DNA from: JBAXTZ01 sp037129925
Lineage (GTDB): Bacteria; Bacillota; Negativicutes; JBAXTZ01
Assembly: GCA_037129925.1 (NCBI GenBank)
Contig: JBAXTZ010000046.1
Span: 1-23,144, forward strand
DNA: 23,144 nucleotides
Direction of reading: 5' to 3'
Part shown: positions 17,219 to 23,144 of the stretch, one piece after another
Position numbering within the stretch: the first letter of the stretch is position 1
Layout of the letters: each line of letters begins with the position of its first letter
Notes under the pieces: model-generated
Database searches by the model: none
What the model was told of the DNA's origin: nothing
What the model saw: only the letters and a program-made list of their open reading frames with translations
Translations under genes and position numbers: made by a program

Positions 17219-18583
17219 TTACCGCCTTGCGGCATGTATTGCTTGGACGATTTTCGCTTTTTCGGGAATTATCGAAATAAACTCGACTTTTCCATTGATA
17301 CAAATCGTTGGTAAATTGGCAACGCCAAGCGCCAGCATCATTGCAATGCCTTCGACATTTTTGATTTTATGCTCATGCCATTCAACCGGAACAGTACAGT
17401 CGGCGACCGCGGCAGTTACCGCTTCGACCATATACTGGCAGGGCGCGCAAGCCTCGGAATCCAACGTGATAATATCGACGACAACTTTGTCGAGCGCGGC
17501 ATAATCCGGTAAAGTAATTTTCGGAAGATCGGCATTCAAACTGCCTTCAAAAATAGTCGCTTTGGCGATTTCGCGTTGATACACATCGTGCACCATCGTT
17601 GCTACCGCTTCAAGGTTTTTCACCGGTACTGCATATGGCAAATCGCAACCGGGCGAAAGAATAAAACCTTTATTGCCTGATGCCTCGATGACACTTATCG
17701 CTTCAAGTTTAGCGGAATTTTCATCACCAAGTAACAGTACTGTTGTAAGTTTCATGTTGCCGCCGAAAGCAATGTTGTGTTTTTCGCTAATTTCCGCCAA
17801 TTGCGCCATATTGATTTGCTCGTCAACGGAAATACTATCTGCGGTACATTGGCACATATTGTCCAGATTGCGGGTGACATCGCCGCAGACAAACAACGAG
17901 GAATAGCCACCGGCCACACGGATTGCATCAAAGACTTTATTACAATACGGAGCGGCAAACGACTTGAAATGCCGCGGCGAAATCTGGCTGACCATCGGAT
18001 CGACAACAGCAATTACATCGGCGCCGTTCTCTAAATAGATTTTGGCAGCAATGATTGCGATGTCGGCAGCATAGTCAATGACCGCGTGAACTTTTTCGGG
18101 CGCTTCAAACATCTCGGTGAAAATATCACTGCCCATCAGATGCAATGCCAGCGTAAACGGACCGCAAATCAGACCATATAGCGCTATATCGACGCCACAG
18201 GCAACTTTCATTTTCCGTAACGCGTCGATAGCGATTGGCATCCGCCCGCTTTCGGCAGTGAATTCCGGCAAATCACCGATGTTTTTTTGCCAACCGGCCA
18301 GCGGATGAGTGGCTACCGCCGGCGGCACCTCGTCCGCCCATTGCAAACCACAGCCCAACGCTTCGGCTTCAATTTGTAAATCAAACAAAATCGGCAACCC
18401 GTCCGGACGATACAATTCTTTGGCTTTCAACAGCCCTTCTACAATCAAATCACTCGACTGAAGATATTCAGTAGCAGTCTTGCCGATGAGAAATCCGCCA
18501 TGCACGCCAACATACGGCACCCAACCCGGACGCGGCGTAACCTCGCGGCGCAATGCTGAAAATAGCAGTTCTTTACCTGTCAT
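17219..18583 (-). CDS. Uroporphyrinogen decarboxylase/MtaA-family protein fused to a thioredoxin-like domain
   Basis: The 454-residue protein starts at ATG 18583, six bases after AGGAGG. Residues ~1-340 form a URO-D/MtaA/CmuA-type barrel, the fold of cobamide-dependent methyltransferases. MtaA-type enzymes bind zinc through His-x-Cys and a distant Cys: here the first motif reads FVCGD (Cys233, with Phe in the His position), while GCDLP (Cys313) is kept. Residues ~365-454 form a thioredoxin-like domain with CAPC (Cys379, Cys382) and the cis-proline motif NLPT. The last gene before a terminator, it shares an apparent operon with cysK and a small unknown protein, which suggests thiol or methyl-sulfur chemistry; that is inference. 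True haem-pathway decarboxylase activity is unlikely given the cysteines and the fusion. Confidence 0.85.
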   Translation of the reverse strand: MTGKELLFSALRREVTPRPGWVPYVGVHGGFLIGKTATEYLQSSDLIVEGLLKAKELYRPDGLPILFDLQIEAEALGCGLQWADEVPPAVATHPLAGWQKNIGDLPEFTAESGRMPIAIDALRKMKVACGVDIALYGLICGPFTLALHLMGSDIFTEMFEAPEKVHAVIDYAADIAIIAAKIYLENGADVIAVVDPMVSQISPRHFKSFAAPYCNKVFDAIRVAGGYSSLFVCGDVTRNLDNMCQCTADSISVDEQINMAQLAEISEKHNIAFGGNMKLTTVLLLGDENSAKLEAISVIEASGNKGFILSPGCDLPYAVPVKNLEAVATMVHDVYQREIAKATIFEGSLNADLPKITLPDYAALDKVVVDIITLDSEACAPCQYMVEAVTAAVADCTVPVEWHEHKIKNVEGIAMMLALGVANLPTICINGKVEFISIIPEKAKIVQAIHAARR

Positions 18584-18610
18584 TTTGTTCCTCCTGTTGT
18601 TGGCCACCAG

Positions 18611-18631
18611 CGGCTGGCGGCTGGCGGCTCG
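18611..18631. repeat. Three 7-base tandem repeats in the gap between genes
   Basis: CGGCTGG, CGGCTGG, CGGCTCG lie in tandem between the small unknown gene and the decarboxylase-family gene, preceded by a partial fourth copy. No function is evident. Confidence 0.6.
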
Positions 18632-18636
18632 TAAAC

Positions 18637-19002
18637 TTAAATCCCCTCACTCGTATCTAAAATTCGATACTGTTCTTGGCGCGAATATTGAATTACTTTA
18701 CCGTTTTTTACAAACAAGACAATTTTTCCGTAAACCATCCCGCGCAATAATTTGGTTAGTTTTTTTGCCAACAAACCGGTCTGTTCGTCATTACTGGTTG
18801 ACGCAAAAATTTCCGCCTTCCCGTCCTGAAAGCGGATTTTTTCAGTCACTTCCATGCTGATTATTTTTTCATCTTGAAATATGACGGTAATACTGCCATG
18901 TAAAACTAGTAACGCCCGTTCGGCAATGGCTGTGATTTCAGTATTCAGAACGGCACCTCGCAATGAAAGTTGAAGACGATTAACTGCTGATAGTTTAGCC
19001 AT
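18637..19002 (-). CDS. Small protein of unknown function in the cysK operon
   Basis: I do not recognise this 121-residue protein (MAKLSAV start). It has no signal peptide or transmembrane segment. It is rich in short beta strands (LLVLHGSITVIFQD, KIISMEVTEKIRFQDGKAEIF, GKIVLFVKNGKVIQYSRQEQYRIL), suggesting a small beta-sandwich or beta-barrel, with one basic helix (LLAKKLTKLLRGMVYG) in the middle. Either ATG 19002 or an in-frame TTG at 19020 could be the start; neither has a well-spaced ribosome binding site (AGGA one base from the ATG, AAAGG three bases from the TTG), so translation may be coupled to cysK, which ends at 19035. The stop is followed by a 53-base gap to the decarboxylase-family gene. 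Confidence 0.65.
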   Translation of the reverse strand: MAKLSAVNRLQLSLRGAVLNTEITAIAERALLVLHGSITVIFQDEKIISMEVTEKIRFQDGKAEIFASTSNDEQTGLLAKKLTKLLRGMVYGKIVLFVKNGKVIQYSRQEQYRILDTSEGI

Positions 19003-19034
19003 ATCCTGTAAAAAAGTCAATCGCCTTTTTAGCT

Positions 19035-19967
19035 TTAGATTCCATCAAATAAGGCTGACGACAAATAGCGTTCACCGGTATCCGGAAGGAGCACGACAAT
19101 TTTTTTGCCACTATTTTCCGGACGCTGGGCAATAACGGTCGCGGCATACAGCGCAGCGCCGCTGCTGATGCCGACAACCAATCCTTCGTCACGGGCAATT
19201 CCCCGTGATGTTGCGATGGCTTCGTCATTGGTGACGGTGATTATTTCATCAATAACATTGCGTTTTAGTATATCCGGAACAAATCCGGCGCCGATTCCCT
19301 GAATTTTGTGCGGTCCGGCCACGCCACAGGACAACATCGGTGAATCAAACGGCTCGACGGCGACGATTTTTACGTTTGGATTGTGCTGTTTTAGAATATC
19401 GCCCACGCCGGTTATCGTGCCGCCGGTACCGACCCCGGCAACGAAGAAGTCCACAGCGCCGTCAGTATCGCGCCAAATTTCCTGCGCTGTTGTCTGGCGG
19501 TGTACTTCCGGATTGGCAAGATTTTTGAACTGTTGCGGCATAAAAGCATTGGGGGTGGCGGCAACAATTTCTTCAGCGCGTTTAATCGCGCCTTTCATAC
19601 CCTCGGATCCCGGAGTAAGCACCAATTCAGCGCCAAGAAAAGCGACCAGCTTTCGCCGTTCAATACTCATGGTTTCCGGCATGGTCAAAATCAATCGATA
19701 ACCGCGTGCCGCCGCGACAAACGCCAGACCAATACCGGTATTGCCGCTGGTTGGTTCAACAATGACTGAACCGGCTTTTAGCAATCCGGCTTGTTCAGCG
19801 GCAATTACCATAGCATAGGCAATGCGGTCTTTAACGCTGGCCATCGGATTGAAGAATTCAAGTTTGGCGAATATTTCCGCCGGATATCCGATATTTTTCT
19901 TGTGGTTGTTTAATTGCAATAACGGGGTATTACCAATCAAATCAGTTAAATTTTGAGCAATTTTCAT
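19035..19967 (-). CDS. cysK: Cysteine synthase A (O-acetylserine sulfhydrylase)
   Basis: This PLP enzyme makes L-cysteine from O-acetylserine and sulfide in the cytoplasm. The 310-residue length is standard. Lys46 in SVKDR is the PLP lysine; TSGNTG (73-78) binds substrate; GTGGT holds the phosphate; GISSGAA and PDTGERYLSS close the active site. The start IGNTPLLQL is characteristic of CysK/CysM; the C-terminal end and TSGNTGIGLAF favour CysK. The ATG follows AGGAGG closely (four bases). A promoter and a terminator-like hairpin lie upstream, so expression may be attenuated. The next two genes in the same direction appear co-transcribed. Confidence 0.96.
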   Translation of the reverse strand: MKIAQNLTDLIGNTPLLQLNNHKKNIGYPAEIFAKLEFFNPMASVKDRIAYAMVIAAEQAGLLKAGSVIVEPTSGNTGIGLAFVAAARGYRLILTMPETMSIERRKLVAFLGAELVLTPGSEGMKGAIKRAEEIVAATPNAFMPQQFKNLANPEVHRQTTAQEIWRDTDGAVDFFVAGVGTGGTITGVGDILKQHNPNVKIVAVEPFDSPMLSCGVAGPHKIQGIGAGFVPDILKRNVIDEIITVTNDEAIATSRGIARDEGLVVGISSGAALYAATVIAQRPENSGKKIVVLLPDTGERYLSSALFDGI

Positions 19968-19985
19968 GCATCCTCCTAAAAATTC

Positions 19986-20017
19986 AAAAAAAGACTAAGG
20001 GCGTTGCCCTTAGTCTT
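19986..20017 (-). terminator. Terminator-like hairpin in the cysK leader
   Basis: A perfect 12-bp stem (AAGACTAAGGGC paired with GCCCTTAGTCTT, loop of 3) is followed on the minus strand by a run of seven T, including two of the stem. It lies between the cysK promoter and its ribosome binding site. No gene ends here on this strand, so it is a probable attenuator. I found no convincing antiterminator or leader peptide. Confidence 0.8.
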
Positions 20018-20043
20018 CAGTAAGTCTGATCAACTATAGCTGT

Positions 20044-20072
20044 ATTTTATACCAACGGTCAGGCTATGTCAA
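20044..20072 (-). promoter_or_regulatory. Promoter of the cysK operon
   Basis: TTGACA (20067-20072), a 17-base spacer and TAAAAT (20044-20049) on the minus strand. Initiation near 20037 leaves only about 20 bases before the terminator-like hairpin. Confidence 0.8.
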
Positions 20073-20174
20073 TCTAAAATATTCCCATAGCGCTGGTTTG
20101 GTTGCAGGAATAATAGGTTTTTCGGCGAATACTAGTAATGATAATTTTTGAATAGTAAAAAAAGCGAGGTCATT

Positions 20175-21077
20175 ATGAACCGTGACAAAATATTCGGCGC
20201 CTTGTTTGGCGTAGCCGTCGGCGATGCGCTCGGCGCCCCGGTGGAATTTTTGAGCGCCAATGAAATCATTAGTCAGTACGGTCGGGTTACGACGATGCTG
20301 GGTGGCGGCTGGCTAAATCTCAATCCGGGCGAAATTACCGACGACACCGAAATGTCGCTCTGCGTTGCCGAGGGAATAATAATTGCGCCGGAAACACCGG
20401 TTGGCGAAATCGGCAGCCGCTTTATCGACTGGTATAATACCCGTCCCAAAGACATCGTGCGGGCTTGCGAGTATCCGATTAGAAACGTACTCCGCAATTC
20501 ACGAATAAGCGGCAAAATCGCCAACACCAAAGCCTGGTTTGACGCGGCAATTGAAGCTGACGGTTCGGTAGTCGGGCTGTCGGCAGGAAACGGCGCGTTG
20601 ATGCGAACCGTTTATACCGGTTTGTATTATGGCGCCGAACACGCGCCAATGACTGCCGATATCGCCAAAATGACCCACTGGAATAGTGATAGCACCGAAG
20701 CCTGCCTGTTATACTCGCAAATTATCGCGTTATTAACCGCTGATGCCGATATCAAAATAATCGCTGATGTCCTCCGCGGCACGCGCTATGCCGACCATCG
20801 CCAAACCTATTCGCCCAGTGTTAACGTTGTTGACAGTATGTGTTGCGCGCTCGACAGCTTGCTTGCCACTAACAGTTTTGAAAACGCGGTCGTTGCCGCC
20901 GTGAATTTGGGCGGCGATGCCGACACTATCGGCGCAATTACCGGCGGATTGGCCGGGGCGCTCTATGGCTTTTCGGCAATCCCAAAAATTTGGCTGGAGC
21001 AGCTGTCTCGGGAAGTTACTGAGCAGATTAACCGCTTGGCAGAAATAGCTTATAAAAAGCGAGCCGGTCAACTATAA
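20175..21077 (+). CDS. ADP-ribosylglycohydrolase family protein (DraG-like)
   Basis: This enzyme would remove ADP-ribose from proteins or small molecules using two Mg2+/Mn2+ ions. The ATG at 20175 follows GCGAGGT by six bases; an in-frame TTG at 20148 lacks a ribosome binding site. The 300-residue chain is of normal length. It shows the all-helical family's motifs in order: GALFGVAVGDALGAPVEF (~8-25), TDDTE with metal ligands (55-59), SAGNGALMRT, THWNSDSTEA, and GGDADTIGAITGG (Asp248, Asp250, Thr251). It stands alone on the plus strand and converges with the thioredoxin gene, three bases separating the stops. No ADP-ribosyltransferase or nitrogenase gene is nearby, so its target is unknown. 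ADP-ribosyl-arginine hydrolase or a MacroD-like role are both possible within the family. Confidence 0.92.
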   Translation: MNRDKIFGALFGVAVGDALGAPVEFLSANEIISQYGRVTTMLGGGWLNLNPGEITDDTEMSLCVAEGIIIAPETPVGEIGSRFIDWYNTRPKDIVRACEYPIRNVLRNSRISGKIANTKAWFDAAIEADGSVVGLSAGNGALMRTVYTGLYYGAEHAPMTADIAKMTHWNSDSTEACLLYSQIIALLTADADIKIIADVLRGTRYADHRQTYSPSVNVVDSMCCALDSLLATNSFENAVVAAVNLGGDADTIGAITGGLAGALYGFSAIPKIWLEQLSREVTEQINRLAEIAYKKRAGQL

Positions 21078-21080
21078 CGA

Positions 21081-21530
21081 TTACCTTACTCCGGCCTTGT
21101 CGCTGATTATCTCGCGCAACCCGGCATCATCGATATAACCCTCATGTTTCCACAACAATTTACCGTCGGCGGCAATCAGTAATTGCACCGGTATCACCCT
21201 CAATTGAACATATTTTGCATAAGAATTGACTTTTTCGGTTTCCATATCTACGTTAACCAAATCGACAATCAACTTACCGTTAAAATCCGTTCTTATTTGC
21301 TGCAAAATCGGCTTCATCTGTTTGCACGGCTCACACCATTCCGCGCCTAATTCGGTCAGCACCGGCAACTTATGCGCGAACACCTGTTGAAAAGTTTCAA
21401 CGGCTTGCGGCGGTGATGTTGGCGTAGTAACGCCATTGTCAATATTTGGACGATTAGCGAACTGCTTATAGATAAACAATCCTGCAACAACCACAATGAA
21501 CACCACAATAACAACAATTTTTTTATTCAT
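21081..21530 (-). CDS. Membrane-anchored thioredoxin-like protein
   Basis: The 149-residue protein starts with an uncleaved-looking membrane anchor (residues 4-20, KIVVIVVFIVVVAGLFIY), then a Pro/Thr-rich linker, then a thioredoxin fold on the outer face of the inner membrane. The redox motif is WCEPC (Cys66, Cys69). The cis-proline segment reads VIPVQ rather than the usual IPT, a variation seen among TlpA/DsbE-like relatives. It probably reduces or exchanges disulfides of exported proteins; a role in cytochrome c maturation cannot be told from sequence. The ATG is four bases after GGAGG. No partner (CcdA/DsbD) lies in the window. Confidence 0.9.
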   Translation of the reverse strand: MNKKIVVIVVFIVVVAGLFIYKQFANRPNIDNGVTTPTSPPQAVETFQQVFAHKLPVLTELGAEWCEPCKQMKPILQQIRTDFNGKLIVDLVNVDMETEKVNSYAKYVQLRVIPVQLLIAADGKLLWKHEGYIDDAGLREIISDKAGVR

Positions 21531-21549
21531 CCTGCCTCCAATTTATCCA

Positions 21550-21578
21550 ATAATACCACAGCTTGGGTGCAGACACAA
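21550..21578 (-). promoter_or_regulatory. Probable thioredoxin promoter
   Basis: The minus strand carries TGGTATTAT, an extended -10 (TATTAT at 21550-21555), with TTGTGT 17 bases upstream (21573-21578). It is 20 bases before the ATG. The -35 is weak and overlaps the left arm of a long inverted repeat. Confidence 0.45.
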
Positions 21579-21603
21579 ACCTCTTTTGCGTCTGCGCCCA
21601 AGC
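21561..21603. repeat. 14-bp inverted repeat overlapping the thioredoxin promoter
   Basis: GCTTGGGTGCAGAC (21561-21574) and GTCTGCGCCCAAGC (21590-21603) are complementary except one G-T pair, separated by 15 bases. Neither side is followed by a T-run, so it is not a normal terminator. It could be an operator for the thioredoxin promoter or an extruding/RNA hairpin. Confidence 0.7.
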
Positions 21604-21625
21604 CGGAGCATCAGCAAATCAATTC

Positions 21626-21654
21626 TTGACAAACGTTTTATGGCAGTGTACAAT
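21626..21654 (+). promoter_or_regulatory. Strong plus-strand promoter
   Basis: Perfect TTGACA (21626-21631), 17-base spacer, TACAAT (21649-21654). It is one of the best consensus promoters in the window, yet the next plus-strand gene begins 400 bases later. Confidence 0.8.
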
Positions 21655-21660
21655 TTCGTC

Positions 21661-21838
21661 AAATAAGTCGAGGTAGCCTAAGCAGGTCGCGGACACAATC
21701 CGCACGACGCAAAGCGCCCGACGCGAGCGAGCGAGCGAAAAAGCCGCAAACAGCAAACAAATAATGAACCGCCTAACCAGCGAACCAAAACGAAAACTCA
21801 GACACTATGCTAATCGCAAATAGTCTAGAGCTTTTTTT
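21661..21838 (+). ncRNA. Candidate small RNA or long untranslated leader
   Basis: The stretch between the strong promoter and a terminator-like hairpin is about 180 bases. It contains a bulged hairpin at 21686-21708 (GTCGCGGA, loop CACAA, TCCG-CA-CGAC) and four GCGA repeats at 21723-21738. No frame with a ribosome binding site is present. I do not match it to tmRNA, 6S, SRP RNA, RNase P or a riboswitch class I know. It could equally be the 5' leader of the kinase-like gene at 22055 with an attenuator. Confidence 0.4.
21797..21838 (+). terminator. Bulged terminator-like hairpin
   Basis: CTC-AGA-(CA)-CTAT pairs with ATAG-TCT-(A)-GAG around an 11-base loop, then C and seven T. The stem is 10 pairs with two bulges, so moderate strength. 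Confidence 0.5.
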
Positions 21839-21850
21839 ATTTGTATCCTC

Positions 21851-22033
21851 ACTTGCTTGTGAATAGTTAATGGTGAAATTGCGTGTAGTGAAAGGTTGCA
21901 GTAGTAAAATACTAGGGTAGTTAAATTCCGTAGTTGTCAAATTTTCACTACCCGCGTTTTTTACTACAAGATTTTCACTATTCGCAATTTCACTACTGCG
22001 TCCTTTCACTACTGCAACCTTTCACCCTTCACA
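21851..22033. repeat. Cluster of ~15-16-base repeats in both orientations
   Basis: TTTCACTAC-like units begin at about 21943, 21959, 21973, 21988, 22004 and 22020 (spacing 14-16). Their inverse, GTAGTGAAA/GTGAAATTG, recurs between about 21855 and 21935. Two arms match perfectly as inverted copies: GTGAAATTGCG with CGCAATTTCAC, and GTGAAAGGTTGCAGTAG with CTACTGCAACCTTTCAC. The cluster ends about 20 bases before the ribosome binding site of the kinase-like gene. Confidence 0.75.
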
Positions 22034-22054
22034 CTAAACCAACAGGAGGTCCCT

Positions 22055-22699
22055 ATGCTCGAAATGCTTGGTCAAAACTTTTCCGTAAATGAAACCGATT
22101 ACCTTATCAGCGAATTCCTCGGTCGGGGTAAATCCGCCTATTCTTTTCTCGCCGAAAACGCGGCTGGCGAAAAAATCACCCTGAAAATGCTCCACGATGA
22201 ACCATTCGAATTTTACCAGTGCGACGACAAATTTCAAGCAGAAATTGATGCATATAACGCGCTGCACGGAAAATTAGCCCTGCCGGAATTGGTCGCGGTC
22301 GATGACGAGCGCGGCTGGCTGGCAAAGGAATATGTCGATGGCGAAAATCTCACCCAGCTGATTGCCGAGAACCGCGTCACCCCGGAAATCTGGCGCCAGA
22401 TATTCGCGATCTCCGAAAGCCTCGAACCGCAACTAATAAACATCGACTATTTTCCGGCAAACTTTCTCTGGGACGGCGAAACATTGATTTACGTCGATTA
22501 TGAGGTTAATCCCTATAACGCTGAATACGACTGGTTGCACTGGGGTATTTATTTCTGGGTAAACTGCGAGGGAATGCACAAATATCTGGCAACAGGCGAT
22601 GCGTTGGCGATAAATGACGCCAAGGCCGGCGGTAAACCAATCAAAAAACCGTTCCGCAGCAAAGTGCATCAGTTAAAGAAGCGCTACGCGGGCAAATAG
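22055..22699 (+). CDS. Minimal protein-kinase-fold protein
   Basis: The 214-residue cytosolic protein starts at ATG after AGGAGGT. It shows a compact kinase fold: glycine loop FLGRGKSAYS (~21-30), the ATP-binding Lys44 in ITLKML, a probable helix-C Glu63, hinge KEYVDGENL, catalytic loop NIDYFPANFLW (Asp131, Asn136, no His before Asp), and a metal-binding Asp148 in YVDYE in place of DFG. After that only about 65 residues remain, so most of the C-lobe helices are missing; the C-terminus is basic. This is closer to small RIO/lipopolysaccharide-kinase or aminoglycoside-phosphotransferase-like proteins than to typical Ser/Thr kinases. Substrate is unknown. It stands alone, downstream of the repeat cluster and possibly of the strong promoter at 21626. 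Confidence 0.78.
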   Translation: MLEMLGQNFSVNETDYLISEFLGRGKSAYSFLAENAAGEKITLKMLHDEPFEFYQCDDKFQAEIDAYNALHGKLALPELVAVDDERGWLAKEYVDGENLTQLIAENRVTPEIWRQIFAISESLEPQLINIDYFPANFLWDGETLIYVDYEVNPYNAEYDWLHWGIYFWVNCEGMHKYLATGDALAINDAKAGGKPIKKPFRSKVHQLKKRYAGK

Positions 22700-22718
22700 C
22701 TGGTAAACACACAATCCA

Positions 22719-22763
22719 ACAATCCGCCGGTCGAACGACATTTTCGTTCGGTCGGCGGATTGT
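22719..22763 (+). terminator. 20-bp hairpin after the kinase-like gene
   Basis: Bases 22719-22738 pair with 22744-22763 over 20 pairs (two G-U) with a 5-base loop. Only CGTTT follows on the plus strand; a longer T-run appears about 20 bases later (GCAGTTTTTTTTATTTC). It may terminate the kinase-like gene, or be a structured repeat. Confidence 0.5.
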
Positions 22764-23144
22764 CGTTTAAACAGCCAAGCGCAGTTTTTTTTATTTCTTC
22801 TCAGTCCAGAACTGATTGTCAATTGCAGCCGTACCGCGAAGAGCGGAAAAACCAACGTTTTTGTGAAAACAGAAACCGTTTTCTGCTTTCGCAGTGTACT
22901 TTTGGCTTGACCCAAAAGTAGCCAAAAGGTCAAGCGCCGTACTCCAGGCAAACTTGTTCTACCAACTCCTGCGCGGCAAAAGCCAAACTCAGGCTACGCC
23001 TTCAAACATGGGGCTCTTTGCCATCGCGCAGTTCGTCAAGAACAAGTAATTGCCTTGCGCAATGCGCGGTCGGGAACGAAGTGCATTCTAGGAAGCACGC
23101 GCTTCGCGCTAAAATATAAAACGCTTCGCTAGAATATTGCGCGC
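22764..23144. other. Gene-free, repeat-like tail
   Basis: I see no supportable gene here. The region carries short inverted repeats, notably CTTTTGGCT (22899-22907) with AGCCAAAAG (22920-22928), followed by GGTCAAG mirroring CTTGACC, and GCGC-rich palindromes near the end (GCGCTTCGCGC). The composition and the CTTTTGGCTTGACCCAAAAG core recall dispersed intergenic repeats seen in several bacterial genomes; that is from memory and unverified. It continues beyond the window. Confidence 0.5.

Noticed and set aside
19986..20017. Terminator for a plus-strand transcript
   Set aside because: The plus-strand side is followed by CAGTAAG, not by a T-run; the T-run exists only on the minus strand.
21764..21823. 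19-codon basic leader peptide ending in the terminator-like hairpin
   Set aside because: The stop position is suggestive, but there is no ribosome binding site before the ATG.
21661..21838. tmRNA, 6S RNA or SRP RNA
   Set aside because: No tRNA-like ends or tag frame, no clear closing helix with central bubble, and no SRP apical motif.
21773..22009. Minus-strand 78-codon frame across the repeat cluster
   Set aside because: Its apparent repeats (SENLVV, SENLTT) simply translate the 15-16-base DNA repeats; there is no ribosome binding site.
21943..22033. CRISPR array
   Set aside because: Units are only ~9-11 conserved bases with 14-16 base spacing, inverse copies are present, and no cas gene is nearby.
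22673..22951. Minus-strand 92-codon frame at the window end
   Set aside because: No ribosome binding site, overlaps the 3' end of the kinase-like gene and the 20-bp hairpin, and the sequence looks like translated intergenic repeat.

Overview
The window most likely comes from a diderm (outer-membrane-bearing) Firmicute, probably Negativicutes. This is inferred from a mixture of signals. Ribosome binding sites are strong and AGGAGG-like, and promoters are of the TTGACA/TATAAT type, as in Firmicutes. A two-partner secretion system and a C-terminal-Phe beta-barrel require an outer membrane. No rRNA, tRNA, CRISPR array, transposase or phage gene was seen.

Bases 1-11870 (minus strand) hold an envelope and adhesin block. 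In transcription order it contains a secreted protein of unknown function (GTG start at 11870), a small exported probable beta-barrel protein, and an orphan LytS-type sensor histidine kinase. These are followed by a TpsB/FhaC-type outer-membrane transporter and its giant filamentous-haemagglutinin-like exoprotein (TpsA), which runs off the window at base 1. An extended -10 promoter lies just before tpsB, and a TTGACA promoter embedded in a terminator lies before the first gene.

Bases 11888-15800 (minus strand) encode a heterodimeric multidrug-type ABC exporter. The degenerate and canonical catalytic residues are split between its two subunits. In front of it is a compact leader: a TTGACA-17-TATTCT promoter, a perfect AAAGGAGG ribosome binding site, a 26-codon peptide, an intrinsic terminator, and a segment inside the peptide gene that can pair with the terminator's 5' arm. 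This looks like ribosome-mediated attenuation of a drug exporter and is the most interesting element in the window.

Bases 15861-20080 (minus strand) are metabolic. A ThrE-type threonine/serine exporter has its own promoter. Upstream of it lies an operon of cysK, a small unknown protein, and a uroporphyrinogen-decarboxylase/MtaA-family protein fused to a thioredoxin domain, closed by a terminator. The cysK leader has a terminator-like hairpin between promoter and gene.

Bases 20175-21530 hold a plus-strand ADP-ribosylglycohydrolase that converges, 3 bases apart, on a minus-strand membrane-anchored thioredoxin. Bases 21531-22054 are noncoding but structured: a long inverted repeat near the thioredoxin promoter, a strong plus-strand promoter feeding a terminator-bounded stretch of about 180 bases (a candidate small RNA or leader), and a cluster of about 15-16-base repeats in both orientations. 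A minimal protein-kinase-fold gene (22055-22699) follows, then a 20-bp hairpin and a gene-free, repeat-like tail to the window end.
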